Of a stretch of 64,000 nt of DNA, positions 1 through 10,959 are shown in pieces. The notes below the pieces were generated by a model. It saw only the letters and a list, made by a program, of their open reading frames with translations. It was not told the DNA's origin and made no database searches. Source of the stretch: Polytrichum commune (taxonomy: Eukaryota > Streptophyta > Polytrichopsida > Polytrichales > Polytrichaceae); assembly GCA_950295325.1 (NCBI GenBank), contig OX485805.1:9238501-9302500 (forward strand). Reading direction: 5' to 3'. The translations under genes were made by a program, and so were the position numbers. Each line of letters starts with the position of its first letter. The first letter of the stretch is position 1.

Positions 1-2900
1 ACGACTGGAGTTGAATCTCAACCCAACACTCTGAACTCCGTAGTATCACACCTGTGGCAACAAAAGTGCACGTGATATTACGGAGTTTTGTGGTGTTAAC
101 ATGGATGCGTGATACTATAAGATTAGTGTAGCATGTGACACTATGGAACAACACAAAGTGCAACGTTTTAATGGTATGGTGTGGTGTGATGTGGTGCGGT
201 CCACTCCACTAGGCCTTCCCGGACGATGTGGCATATGCATGCACCAACATTCAACGAGTGGCATAAGAGGAGGAAGAAGAAGAATAAGAAGGTGACATTC
301 CACATATTGACACATGACTCAATGTGAGGGTGTGGGTTGACTTCTTGGGTGGTTTGCATTAATGACAAAAATTCGTGATATACGGGAGAGAAATGTGACA
401 AGAAGGAGTGAGATTTGAACTATGAACATCCGTTCCCTAGGGTTTCGGGATATTAGAGAGTGAGTGACATCATGGAGGTTGATATTACGGAGTTTAGGGT
501 GTAGCACGCCACATTTGCAGAGGATCATTGCTCCTTCAAAGAGCCTTGGAAATGTGTTGTTCACCAATCGCGGGTGGGTGTAATTTAGACTTAACTACAT
601 TCAATCACACTTTATTAGTTTGAATGTGTATGAATATGTTGTGAAAGTAGAAGGCATTAACTAAATTTTTATAAAATAAACATACTAACAATAAAACACT
701 AATTTTAGTTGTTTTTTAGAATGACAAAGACCCTTTCTATGGCAAGTCACAAAACTTATAACCTCAATGCTAATGAGGGTTTTGTAACATTTTTGACATC
801 CAAGCTAATTACGTGCTTTATTGACGGTTTCACTTCAAAAATGAAATCCCCATCAACTGCATATTTACTCAATGAAAGTGAATATATATATATATCGGAT
901 TTTTGACCTTGAAGATGAAGTGCACTCAATGTGAGTTATATGGACAAGCAACCTTCAAGAATGCAAGGAAAATTCTATTTTTCGAAGTCGGGCGGAACGG
1001 GCAGCAGTTTTCGATCAGGATCTAGAAAAAAATAGACTTTTTTTGCGGGGTTGCCCGGCGGCGCCGGCCCCTATCCACCTCCCCTTGAAAGTTCGTAGGC
1101 AGAGGATTAGCATTTGCCGATGCAAGAGCCATGACAGCATCCAAGCTAATGCAAAACCCGTGACATCATCTAAGAATGAGCTGATGCAGGCGCCCGCCAG
1201 ATTAGTACTTAATTACTCGGAACTGATGAAGCTCATGCTCTAATCTTGGATTTGGTCCCGAGCTGGCAACTCTGACTCCTTTTTTAAAACACTTCTTTCC
1301 TAAATTGCTTGTAATACTTCTAATGATTTCATGATTTGCTGCAACATATTTGGGAAGACGGCATTGAGACGAATCTAATGATGTAATTTGTGTCTAAATT
1401 AGAACAATCTTGCATTTTTAAACATCTATAATTGAGCCACTTAGAAACATTGGTCACCATCCAGGACCCCTAGATAATGAGTTTCACTTTCTTAAACAAC
1501 TCCGTAATAATGCAACGTACAATTTCAATGGTGAAAATGCAAGTGACAACATGTTTACGTAAAAATGCTTACATTCATATCTAGTCATTGACAAAACGAT
1601 AGTATTTTACTTTAGAATAATAATGGACCCCTATCATATCTATAATGTAAAACCCTAGCATTCATTAATCAAGTCGTTGAAGACTTTTTTATCCCTTGCG
1701 TTTCACTCATAAACATCTAAGTTTATAATATATGTCATAGAAGCTAATGCAATTATTGTTTTTAAACCTATCATCAGATGATTCGTGAGATCGTAAGTCC
1801 ACTTATTGTTGGTTCTTTTTTTAATCCAACACAATTCAATCTTCATGCTCGATCCTAGAATTTGCAACCCTTAGAACATGCAACACTTGTGGTCCCTACA
1901 TGTTTGATCCAAATTGTTGCACACATTAGAGGTTAACTAATGATACGAAAATGTTTGAGAGAAAACCCACCATGGAATCAACACCTTCACAATTTCAATG
2001 CTGCCCAGGATCTAACAAAGGCATCAACCATCTGCAACCACCCACATCAGCCACAAAGAAACGCTACTCGTTCCTCTTGCAACCCTAAGCAAGAAGTGGC
2101 CTCCTTCTTAGCTCAACATCCCTTTCAAAACTATAATATTGCCTCTTCCATACATACATGGATGAGATAAGAATATGAGATAATTATTCATTCTAGTTTC
2201 GTCCAATATTAAATGCTTATCCAAAGTCTAGTTACCCTACCATACAAGTGCAAATGATTTATGTTTTCTAGATGTCCTCCATATATGTACATAAGTACAA
2301 GTTATAATTGTGTAGCAAATGCATACACAGTATGGAACAATTCAAATTAATAACCCTTTTGTGCACTCACGTATGTTCATACATTTGTTATGAAAGGTGC
2401 ACCCCTAGGACTCATATAGAGTAGACAAACCTATTTTCATTAATTTGAGCAACTTCACATAAGTGTAGTACATGTGTGACATAGGGATGATTTGTTTCAC
2501 AAGTCTCGAACTTGATACAACAACGTTTAACCAAATAAATAAATAAAGAATAAAATCACATTTTAATTCCAAGTTTTTAAATTATTTTAAAATCTCAGAG
2601 GCACGATTCTCTCCCAACCCATATTCATAGCACATGTCGACCGATTTCAAGGAGACGGAAACTTGAGCACAATTAGTGCCATTTTCAAGGAACCCAAATT
2701 TGTGCCATTTGACTTACTTTGCCATCACGCCAGATGTGATGGCTACATGTGTGACTCTTCATGATTTTTTTCCATCTTCATGATTAGAAAATGGCGGCTA
2801 CGTACGTGGAATTGCACGGCTTTAGAGGGCTTAATGTATTAAGATTTGGGGGGTAATCTGAAATGGGTATGGTTACTATACACGTGAACATGATGGCAGT
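1..2900. other. Intergenic AT-rich DNA with short foldbacks
   Basis: No gene is supported here. A short inverted repeat built on AACTCCGTA-TATCAC lies at about 38-90, and the same motif recurs near 475-490 and 1498-1510, which suggests fragments of one small foldback family. A slightly more GC-rich patch lies at 985-1080 with no convincing frame. The short open frames are unsupported by codon structure or recognisable motifs. Confidence 0.5.
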
Positions 2901-3299
2901 GCCCCAGGGTACCACAATACCCCGGCTCTCCCATAAAGTCGAAATCTCACGCAATAAAACTCCAATTTCAACCAGAAAGATGCCAATGAACTGCATTCGA
3001 TGAGCATACTCTCATCACCGACCAATACATGAGAATTTATTGCCCATAATTTTTGAAGGATGAGAGGATGGATTGTTGACCCGGCTGCATAACCAAGGAC
3101 TCTCTTCCTTATCCCTAGCCACTCTCATAATGATCTCAGAGATGATATTGTCCCACCACCACTAAGATCATTTGCTTCCTCCTCACATAGCTTTGACACG
3201 ACAATGACCTAAATCTCGCGAATTCCAAAGTGTACAAAGGCCGAGGACCAATTAAATCATTAAACCCTTGATTGCATGAAATTTATGCCGTACCCCGGG

Positions 3300-4035
3300 T
3301 ACCGCCAAAAGGTTCAGGTGTCCAACTGAAAAGATGGACCAAATAAAGCCAAGTATGAGAAAAACAATTGAAACATGTGAACTAACTGCTAGTATGAATA
3401 AGAATGAAAACATCCCAACTTTTTTTTGGCCGATGCATTGGATTTTTATTTTAATGCCAAAAACCCGATTTCTACGAATATAACCGGATTTTGGTGGACC
3501 TCAAATGATTGGCTTTTTCAAAAAAGAACTATGAAAAACCACGTGGTGCCAACCTTGGTATGAATGGTTGTTGTGATGCATCATCCACATGCCAAAAAGT
3601 TCAGGTGTCCAATTGAAAAGATGGACCAAATAAAGCCAAGTATGAGAAAAACAATTGAAACATGTGAACTAACTGCTAGTATGAATCAAGGGTGGAAAAA
3701 ACCCCAACTTATTTTGGCCGATGCATTGGGTTTTTGGTTTTAATGCAAAAAAACTCAATTTCTACGAATTAAACCATAGTTTTATTCCAGTTGCCACCAT
3801 ATGTATTCCAGCCGGCAGTTATCATCAGGGTGGAAACATTCCAACTTTGTTCTGGCCGATGCATTGGATGTTTGATTTTAATGCCAAAAAACCGATTTCT
3901 ACGAATATAACCGGATTTTGCTGGACCTCAGATGATTGGGTTTTCAAAAAAGAACTATGAAAAACCCAACTGTAAAAAACCACGTGGTGCCAACCTTGGT
4001 ATGAATGGCTGTTGTGATGCATCATCCACATGTGG
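3300..4035. repeat. Tandemly duplicated ~286-bp unit plus a partial third copy
   Basis: The segment starting CAAAAGGTTCAGGTGTCCAA at about 3306 recurs at about 3593, including the phrase on 'gatggaccaaataaagccaa'. The landmark CCGATGCATTGG is found at about 3432, 3718 and 3856, so the first two units are about 286 bp apart and the third copy is partial. No protein is encoded across the copies, because the frames differ between units. Confidence 0.8.
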
Positions 4036-4039
4036 TGGT

Positions 4040-4840
4040 TAGAGCCCAATTTTGCACGATTTCCACAACATTCACCACATGTGTGATCGTTGACAGTAGA
4101 AAGCTGCCCACTGATTCATCCTCCTCCTCCTCCGATCCTCCTCCTGCCAACAAACACAGACTCACCTTCACCCGCCAGTCTACGTTTTTCACCCATTTCA
4201 CTTGGTCCAGCTGACCAATAATAATGCACTCATTGTGCTTAGCAGGGCTCGTTGAGAACCGGTGGTTAATTACAGATGATCCGGTTGAGTTTGAGAAATA
4301 ACTGGTTGAAGCTCAATTTTGCACGATTTCCACAACATCTATCACATGTGTGATCGTTGACAGTAGAAAGCTGCCCACTGATTCATCCTCCTCCTCCTCC
4401 TCCTGCCAACAAACACAGACTCACCTTCACCTGCCAGTCTACGTTTTTCATACACTTCACTTGGTCCAGCTTACCAATAATAATGCACTCTTGTCCTTAG
4501 CAGGGCTTGGGGAGAACCAGCGGTTACTTACAGATGATCCAGTTGGAGTTTGAGAATTAACCGGTTGAAGCCCAATTTTGCACGATTTCCACAACATTCA
4601 CCACATGTGTGATCGTTGACAGTAGAAAGCTGCCCACTGATTCATCCTCCTCCTCCTTCTGCCAAGAAACACAGGCTCACCTTCACCTGCCAGTCTATGT
4701 TTTCCATGCACTTCACTTGGTCCAGCTGACCAACAGTAATGCACTCATTAATTGTGCTTAGCAGGGCTCGTTGAGAATCGGCGGTTACTTACAGATGATC
4801 CGGTTGAGTTTGAGAAATAACCGGTTGAAGTTCGCAACTT
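4040..4840. repeat. Three tandem ~260-bp units with TCC tract and CCGGTT motifs
   Basis: GCACGATTTCCACAACAT occurs at about 4054, 4320 and 4578, a period of 266 then 258 bp. Each unit carries a short (TCC)n tract, the phrase CTTCACTTGGTCCAGCT, and ends on GATGATCCGGTTGAGTTTGA followed by CCGGTTGAAG or a variant. The last unit runs into the left arm of the long inverted-repeat element at 4.8 kb, so the array probably grew from its terminal region. Confidence 0.85.
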
Positions 4841-6240
4841 CAGGAGAATTATTGATCAGTTTAGAGGAATCTGTAGAAGAGTATACCTCCAGTGAATGAA
4901 AGCAAAACCGGAAGATGTCAACATTTAACCGGCTGGATTTAGAATCACTAGGATCTTGACCGACTATATATGCCCAAATACTTCCTGGGCACTGGTCCCT
5001 AGAGTGGTAACAGTTGGATTAATTGGTTAAGGTATGACATGTGCGCCTTAACTTGGGGTAGATGTGTGTTATTTGGATACTTTTCCTCTCTGCACCCACT
5101 TCTTGTAGGATATGGAAGCACACAGTTAGTGAGAGATAATTATCTAATCCAAATCGTGCTCGTACCCATTTGCTTATATTAAGTTATGGAGTTCATATGA
5201 ATGTTTCATTCATTATCAATGTGAAGATTCTCATGCTCACTAAAGACGTCACATAGGTCCCCCCCCCCCAAAATAAAAAATATAAATTTGTTGACTATTG
5301 AACATAGAATGTTAGCATATTTTGGGCATGTGGTGTATTTTTAATGTCCGTTCTTAGATACACACCTAACCACATATCACTCATAAACAAGAGTCCATGT
5401 TATTGCTATGTTGGAATTAGGTATGTCTGCTTTATGTGGTACATCCTAGGCTTGTACACCAAAAAGACACGTTGTTTGAATTCATGGTTTGTGCTCAAAC
5501 CATAGATACCATTATAGGTTCAAATGGTTAGCGCAATTGGGAGGGCCTATGTGATCGCTTAAAAGAGAACGAGACTCTTCACCAAGTGACCTCTTATTAC
5601 AACAACAACAACAACAACAACAACATACATCTCAACTCCGATTTTAAAATTTGAATCAATGACACTCTTCATGATTTTACGATTGGTAATCGGAGGAGAC
5701 AATTCCCACCTGATTACTCCAACGGTCGAGAATATTGAAAGTGCGCACGATAGGGACCACAATATAGCGTAGAGGGCTCTCTATGTCATCTTTACACGTG
5801 CTAGAATGTAGTTTCCTCGTGTTATACAAGTGGATCTTGGCAACTGTGAACATGACACATGACCAAAATGGAGGAAAATTAATGATTTTTTGCCGGAATA
5901 GAGAGGTATATGCCAATGGGTGGAGGATGCCATGCCCTGACACACAAATTTCTTAATTAAATTCTTCAAGCCCAGGTCATGTGCCTTGGATATTGCCCAC
6001 ATCCAGTAGTCCACTAAATAGCTTAATTGGTACATCGCATCAGTGTCTGGGGAGATTTTTGGGCATAATCGATCGTTATCCTAGTAGTGTTTCCAAGTCC
6101 AACCGGTCACATCTTTCGGTCTTCTTTATTAAATTGGGGCATATTCAATAAATTCCGCTAAAATGATCGTTAATTTTCATGAAGTCTTGGACTTCAACCG
6201 GTTATTCCTCAAACTCAACTGGTTCATCTGTAACTTCCAG
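4805..6240. mobile_element. Long inverted-repeat (foldback) element, ~1.4 kb
   Basis: The left arm at about 4805-5035 and the right arm at about 6025-6240 are inverted copies. The phrase 'ccggttgagtttgagaaata' on the left answers its complement in 'ttcctcaaactcaactggtt' on the right, and both arms carry the complementary 'aggatcttgaccga' / 'cgatcgttatcct' blocks and a 'gccgga..gatgtcaaca' type block. A third copy of the right-arm sequence sits alone at 13480-13710. The middle contains a copy of the poly-C foldback family (5040-5570) and a (CAA)n tract at 5600-5625. No transposase is seen, so the element is presumably non-autonomous. Confidence 0.6.
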
Positions 6241-7441
6241 CCGGTTCTCCCCATTCATTGCAGCAGATAGCAGATTTGCAGCTGGCTTTGGGTTAGTTAT
6301 AATTAACAGTCTGATGGCTCTGCCTTTCCTTCCTTCTTCCCCCTTCAACCCGTCTTCACCAGAATCTTGTAGAAATGTCAGTCGGTATTATTTCTGCTTA
6401 GAGTCATCCCAGCTCCTGTTGTGAAGAGCCCATGAATCAATTTAATCTCATCCATCACCTCTCCTTCAATCAATTTCTCGTGATAAGAAGAGTGCACTCG
6501 TATTCTTACAACGGGATTCATTGAACGTATAATCATAATTTTCAGTGGACATTTCAGGTGAATTGAAGGACCCTTTCGAGAGATTCACGCGTTCCTCTTT
6601 TGGAGGCCCACCATTCAATTTGTGCAAACCAACCACTCCATTTTTGAAGAAGTGATCAAGGCTAATTTAGACGGCCATGGGTATTTTCAGGTCAATTCTT
6701 GACTTACTTGCTCTTGGCTCAAAAGTGAACAATGAACATTACTAACAATTTCATGAAGCAGAATGAAATGATCAATTGCTACAAAATTATGAAGGGAATT
6801 TCTGTAGGCTCAAAACGTATAACATCTATTTATGAGGTGTAAGATCTTGCTATTACTCCGCTCGGGAAGAACACCACATTTAAGTTTTACGCTGAAGGAT
6901 TGATTACCTCAGATACCCAAGTTGATTGTTTTTTGCTAGATCATAAAATAGACAGTTATTCTAATGTTTTGATTGTGGCAGTATATTTTACAATTCCAAG
7001 GTAGAAGCTGTTGTAGGCAATGTCATGAGGAATCGTTTTTTTATGTTTACTTTTTGCGGGTACAGGAAGAAGCATACTTTACCAAGGTCGGAGGCAGCTA
7101 TGGTAGCTGCCGCAGACCTGGGGCCCATAACTCTACGGCTGGACAACTATAGCCTCACCTTTGAAGACTGTCAATGGACTCCTGGTGCTAACTTTTTCTG
7201 CAATTTTGTCGCTTGTGAATTCGGGCATTTGATTGTATAATTTCATCAACACCATAAACCTCTGGCCATGTCAGAGATTGCAATCAGATTTTGGGCGCAT
7301 TATTCAATGGTTAACCCTCTCAGAATTAAGACTCTCCACACATCAAATTGATCCCTATACCCTGTGGCCTCATCATAGGCTTCTCAAATTCTGATTTTAT
7401 GTGCTATATTCTTCTCCTGGCTGTTTGTGTGTGATTGGCAG

Positions 7442-9106
7442 ACTATGATGTCCCAGACCTTCCAGAAAATGCAAGTTGTATAGAGCAAGAGCTTATCCGA
7501 CTCCGAAGAGACAAACGAAAGATGGTACGCAAGCATTTCTGTCAGATATTATAATTCACACCAAGCAATTAGCATTACAATCTGCCCACAATGTAGAGTG
7601 AACAGAGCAGGCTCAGCACAAAATTTGATTTAAATACTTATACATAACCGATGCATAAACACCTGCTCCTTCAGTGACCTTGGAACAAATTTGAGCACAT
7701 TGTTCACATATTTGGGCCTTACATGGGCACAGTCATTAATCCTTTCCCCAATTTGAATAAAGTGAATAATCACTGCCATTCCGATTGTGGCACGTCCAAT
7801 TCCACAGACAAATTTGACTGTTGGATTGAATCAGGAATTGACTCATCTGGCTCACCACTGCAAATCACACAGATTGTCATTTCAAGTTTCAAAAAGAGAT
7901 GAGGCAAAACTTATAGGTCAAAGTGGTGGTTATGTTTCTCTTCAAGGAACTCACAACTCCATCCCAAATGTGCCGTTACAATTGAACCTAGAATAACTGT
8001 GTCTATATTTTGAGAACATAGTCCAATCTCATCATAAAGCGTGTCTTTTTGGTGTCTATTCTTGACCTCAAATCTTCCCATAGGCCACTCAAATAGGTGT
8101 GCAATCAACCACATAATGCCCACATACCTTAATACGTATATTCATAGAGTGACCTCGGCCTCAACACTAACACTGTTTCTTGAATCCTCAAAAAGCATGA
8201 GTGTCAAACCATGTGGGGCTGGACCTTTCTTCTGGTCTTGCAGAGGAAGGACATGGAGAAATTTATGTGCCAAGCTCAAGAAATGAAGGATCTGAAGGAG
8301 CGGTGGAACCTGCTGGACTTCAAGTATCAACTCCTGCTTGATATGGTACACACATTTGACATCTCTAGAGATTCAACAATAATATCATATGTAATTTGAG
8401 TCCATCTTCCCACCACCCAAAGTGCTTTTTAGGGTGAACCACACATTTCAGCGCATCCACCTCACTCAGAAAATGTCACATGGTCTACCAGATTGTCTAC
8501 GATGTTTCAAATGATGCGCAAAACGTTTTTTGGATTTCTTCCTGATGAAAATTGCTTTTGAATTTGGCACCTTAGGTGGACCCATTCTCTCTATCACGCA
8601 TTTGCAGTGAGAGTTCACAAATCCTTGGCACTTGAGCAAACCAATCACCCTACTTGTGAGAAATTAAGCAAAGTAAATTCTATTAGAAAACAAATTTTAC
8701 AGATTCTCGATCTCCGAAACATCACGATCAACCTACTCGAGATAGAATTCGACTGAATGATCTCAGTCATCGCAAGTTCCACTCAACTGTGTGGGTCCTT
8801 CCCTGCAGAAACTCACCTGATGTCATATTGGAAATTTCTGTCAAGGGCAAGTATCAGTTGCCATCATCACTTTGAACTCCTATCAACTGATATTAAATGG
8901 GAAATGGAAATCCAATTTTGGCAACATATCTGTTAGTCTCTGTCATTACCTACCAACAGAAATTCAAATTGTTTCAATATACTTAATTTCTTTCCAACTG
9001 TTTTAGCTTGTATGTCCAAATTTGTGAATCCTACGACTTGAAACGTGTGTACAGCAATGGGCTTCAACATCAAGTGAAGCAGCTCGTGCTCTTCATGACA
9101 TGCTAA
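7442..9106 (+). pseudogene. Possible broken gene: three phase-compatible coiled-coil-like exons
   Basis: I do not recognise this gene. Three open segments are bounded by plausible AG/GT sites and share phase 0. The first is 7442-7524, reading YDVPDLPENASCIEQELIRL and onward and ending RRDKRKM. The second is 8244-8345, rich in charged and Leu/Met residues (RKDMEKFMCQAQEMKDLKER, then LLDFKYQLLLDM). The third starts at 9055, reading QWASTSSEAARALHDML, and runs directly into the inverted-repeat element at 9107. The character is that of a coiled-coil protein. No start exon was found upstream, and a further candidate at 8806 carries a stop in this phase. It could be a gene killed by the transposon, a decayed retrocopy-free duplicate, or chance. 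Confidence 0.3.
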
Positions 9107-9691
9107 GGGCCTCTTCACACTATGGCCGTCAAAGTCGAGAGGCTATGGGATTGAGTGGCCAAACTTTGTTGAGAGTCCAAAGAAATGGGCTGAAAATAGC
9201 CAAAAAATATAGTAATTGGAGCCTTTGGCCGGTCATAGTGTGAAGCCTCCAAAGGCCAAGCCCAAAGTCCAAACCTTTTGCCATGAACTCCCACGGTCTC
9301 TTGACTTGGATTGCCATGAACTCCCACGGTCTCTTGACTTGGACAGCCATAGTGTGAAGCCTCCAAAGGTCAAGTCCAAATTTCAAACCCAAAGGAGCAT
9401 CCCACTTTATTCCTTGCCCAAAACAACCCCTCCAATCTAACGGCCAAGATCTTGTCAATGGTTGATCTTTTTACGGCCTCTCGACCATAGTTTGGGTTTC
9501 CATTCCCGTCTGACCCAAACTTCCTTCGAGAGTCCGTCACCTTCTTCCAAAAAGTAATCATTTTGAATTGCGACGGCCTTTGGACTTTGGCCTTAGTGTG
9601 AAGGGTCGAGAGGCCGAACTCTTGGTTTCTTGCAATATGGTTGGTGGAAATCGACGGCCTCTCGACCTTCGGCCATAGTGTGAAGCGCCCC
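9107..9691. mobile_element. MITE with terminal inverted repeats and TAA target duplication
   Basis: The left end reads GGGCCTCTTCACACTATGG and the right end is its inverse (CCATAGTGTGAAGCGCCCC), with a complementary 'gtcgagaggc' block just inside each. TAA flanks both sides (9104-9106 and 9692-9694), the target duplication expected for PIF/Harbinger-type elements. Inside, the phrase 'catgaactcccacggtctct' occurs twice in tandem at about 9282 and 9316, and 'gtgtgaagcctccaaag' twice at about 9238 and 9352. There is no transposase frame. Confidence 0.75.
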
Positions 9692-9858
9692 TAATTATCA
9701 CGTCAGTATTGGTTCACATGGGGTCCCAAAGTCCCACTCATGTTTGCCAGTCCCAACATGGAGGCAAAGTCCCCACTTTTGAGCCTCAAGAAACCATTAA
9801 AATATGGTTGACTATCATTAAAGTCGGATCTTGACTACTTTATGCAAAAAAACATCGC

Positions 9859-9926
9859 ATGACTTGTGTTGAGAGTTGGGTCTATCTTTTTGCTCGGCCT
9901 AACTCTCAACACAAGTCCCGAGCCTC
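9859..9926. repeat. Hairpin with ~17-bp perfect arms
   Basis: GACTTGTGTTGAGAGTT at 9860-9876 is answered by AACTCTCAACACAAGTC at about 9900-9918 with a ~23-base loop. It lies inside the second inverted-repeat element, left of the tandem array. Its role is unknown; it may be an older element end. Confidence 0.7.
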
Positions 9927-9964
9927 ACCTCACCTCCGAAAAGTGTTGCCATGCAAACATCCAC

Positions 9965-10918
9965 GTCATACTTGGGACTTAGGACTTGGGACCCCGTGTG
10001 AAGTAGTAAGTCCCAACTTCCATGCTCTCAATGGTTGAGATTGCATGGATTGACCTCAAGTGACTTGGGACTTGGGACTTGGGACCCCGTGTGAAGTGGT
10101 AAGTCCCGATTTCCATGCTCTCAATGGTGGAGATTGCATGGATTGACCTCAAGTGAGTTGGGACTTGGGACTTGGGACCCCATGTGAAGTGGTAAGTCCC
10201 AACTTCCATGTTGTCAATGGTTGAGATTGCATGGATTGACCTCAAGTGACTTGGGACTTGGGACCCCGTGTGAAGTGGTAAGTCCCAATTTCCATGCTCT
10301 CAATGGTGGAGATTGCATGGATTGACCTCAAGTGAGTTGGGACTTGGGACTTGGGACCCCATGTGAAGTGGTAAGTCCCAACTTCCATGCTGTCAATGGT
10401 GGAGATTGCATGGATTGACCTCAAGTGACTTGGGACTTGGGACCCTTTGTGAAGTGGTAAGTCCCAATTTCCATGCTCTCAATGGTGGAGATTGCATGGA
10501 TTGACCTCAAGTGAGTTGGGACTTGGGACTTGGGACCCCATGTGAAGTGGTAAGTCCCAACTTCCATGCTGTCAATGGTTGAGATTGCATGGATTGACCT
10601 CAAGTGACTTGGGACTTGGGACCCCGTGTGAAGTGGTAAGTCCCAACTTCCATGCTCTCAACGGTTGAGATTGCATGGATTGGCCTCAAGTGAGTTGGGA
10701 CTTAGGACTTGGGATCCCATGTGAAGTCGTAGGTCCCAACTTCCATGCTCTCAACGGTTGAGATTGCATGGATCAGCCTCAAGTGAGTTGGGACTTAGGA
10801 CTTGGGACCCCGTGTGAAATGGTAAGTCCCAACTTCCATGCTCTCAACGGTTGCGATTGCATGAATGGGCCTCAAATGAATTGGGACTTGAGACTTGGGA
10901 CCCGGTGTGAACTGGCCC
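9965..10918. repeat. Minisatellite, ~10 copies of an 87-91 bp unit in 179-bp higher-order pairs
   Basis: The landmark GTAAGTCCCAA recurs about every 87-93 bp from 10008 to 10821. Alternate units differ by an extra GGACTTGGG step and by TGTCAATGG versus CTCTCAATGG, giving a 179-bp higher-order period between about 10066 and 10603. The rightmost two or three units are more diverged. The minus strand stays open across units because the 179-bp and 87-bp steps rarely introduce stops, so it shows a repeated peptide around RSIHAISTI. I regard that as a by-product of the array, not a gene. Confidence 0.9.
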
Positions 10919-10959
10919 TTAGTAACCAAACCACTATTTGTTTGATGTTGTAATCACTT

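Larger units (their letters stand above)
9705..10920. mobile_element. Second inverted-repeat element carrying a minisatellite
   Basis: The left end at about 9708 (GGTTCACATGGGGTCCC) is the inverse of the right end at about 10900 (GGGACCCGGTGTGAACTGG, then CCCTTAGTAA). Between them lies the ~90-bp tandem array described separately, whose unit itself contains a GGGACCCC-GTGTGAA block like the element's end. The ends resemble those of the adjacent element (TTCACAC close to the terminus), so both may belong to one broad Harbinger-like group. Confidence 0.55.

Noticed and set aside
8806-8935. Additional exon of the candidate 7.4-9.1 kb gene
   Set aside because: In the phase required by the neighbouring candidates it meets a stop codon almost at once; the alternative phase does not join to them.
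9216-9440. Open frames on both strands in the 9.1-9.7 kb element
   Set aside because: They lie wholly within a MITE with inverted ends and internal repeats, and no transposase motif is present.
9979-10603. Repeated minus-strand open frames encoding a RSIHAISTI-type peptide repeat
   Set aside because: They follow exactly the period of the minisatellite and end at ORF-track breaks inside the array. There is no splice or start context, so they are a by-product of the repeat.
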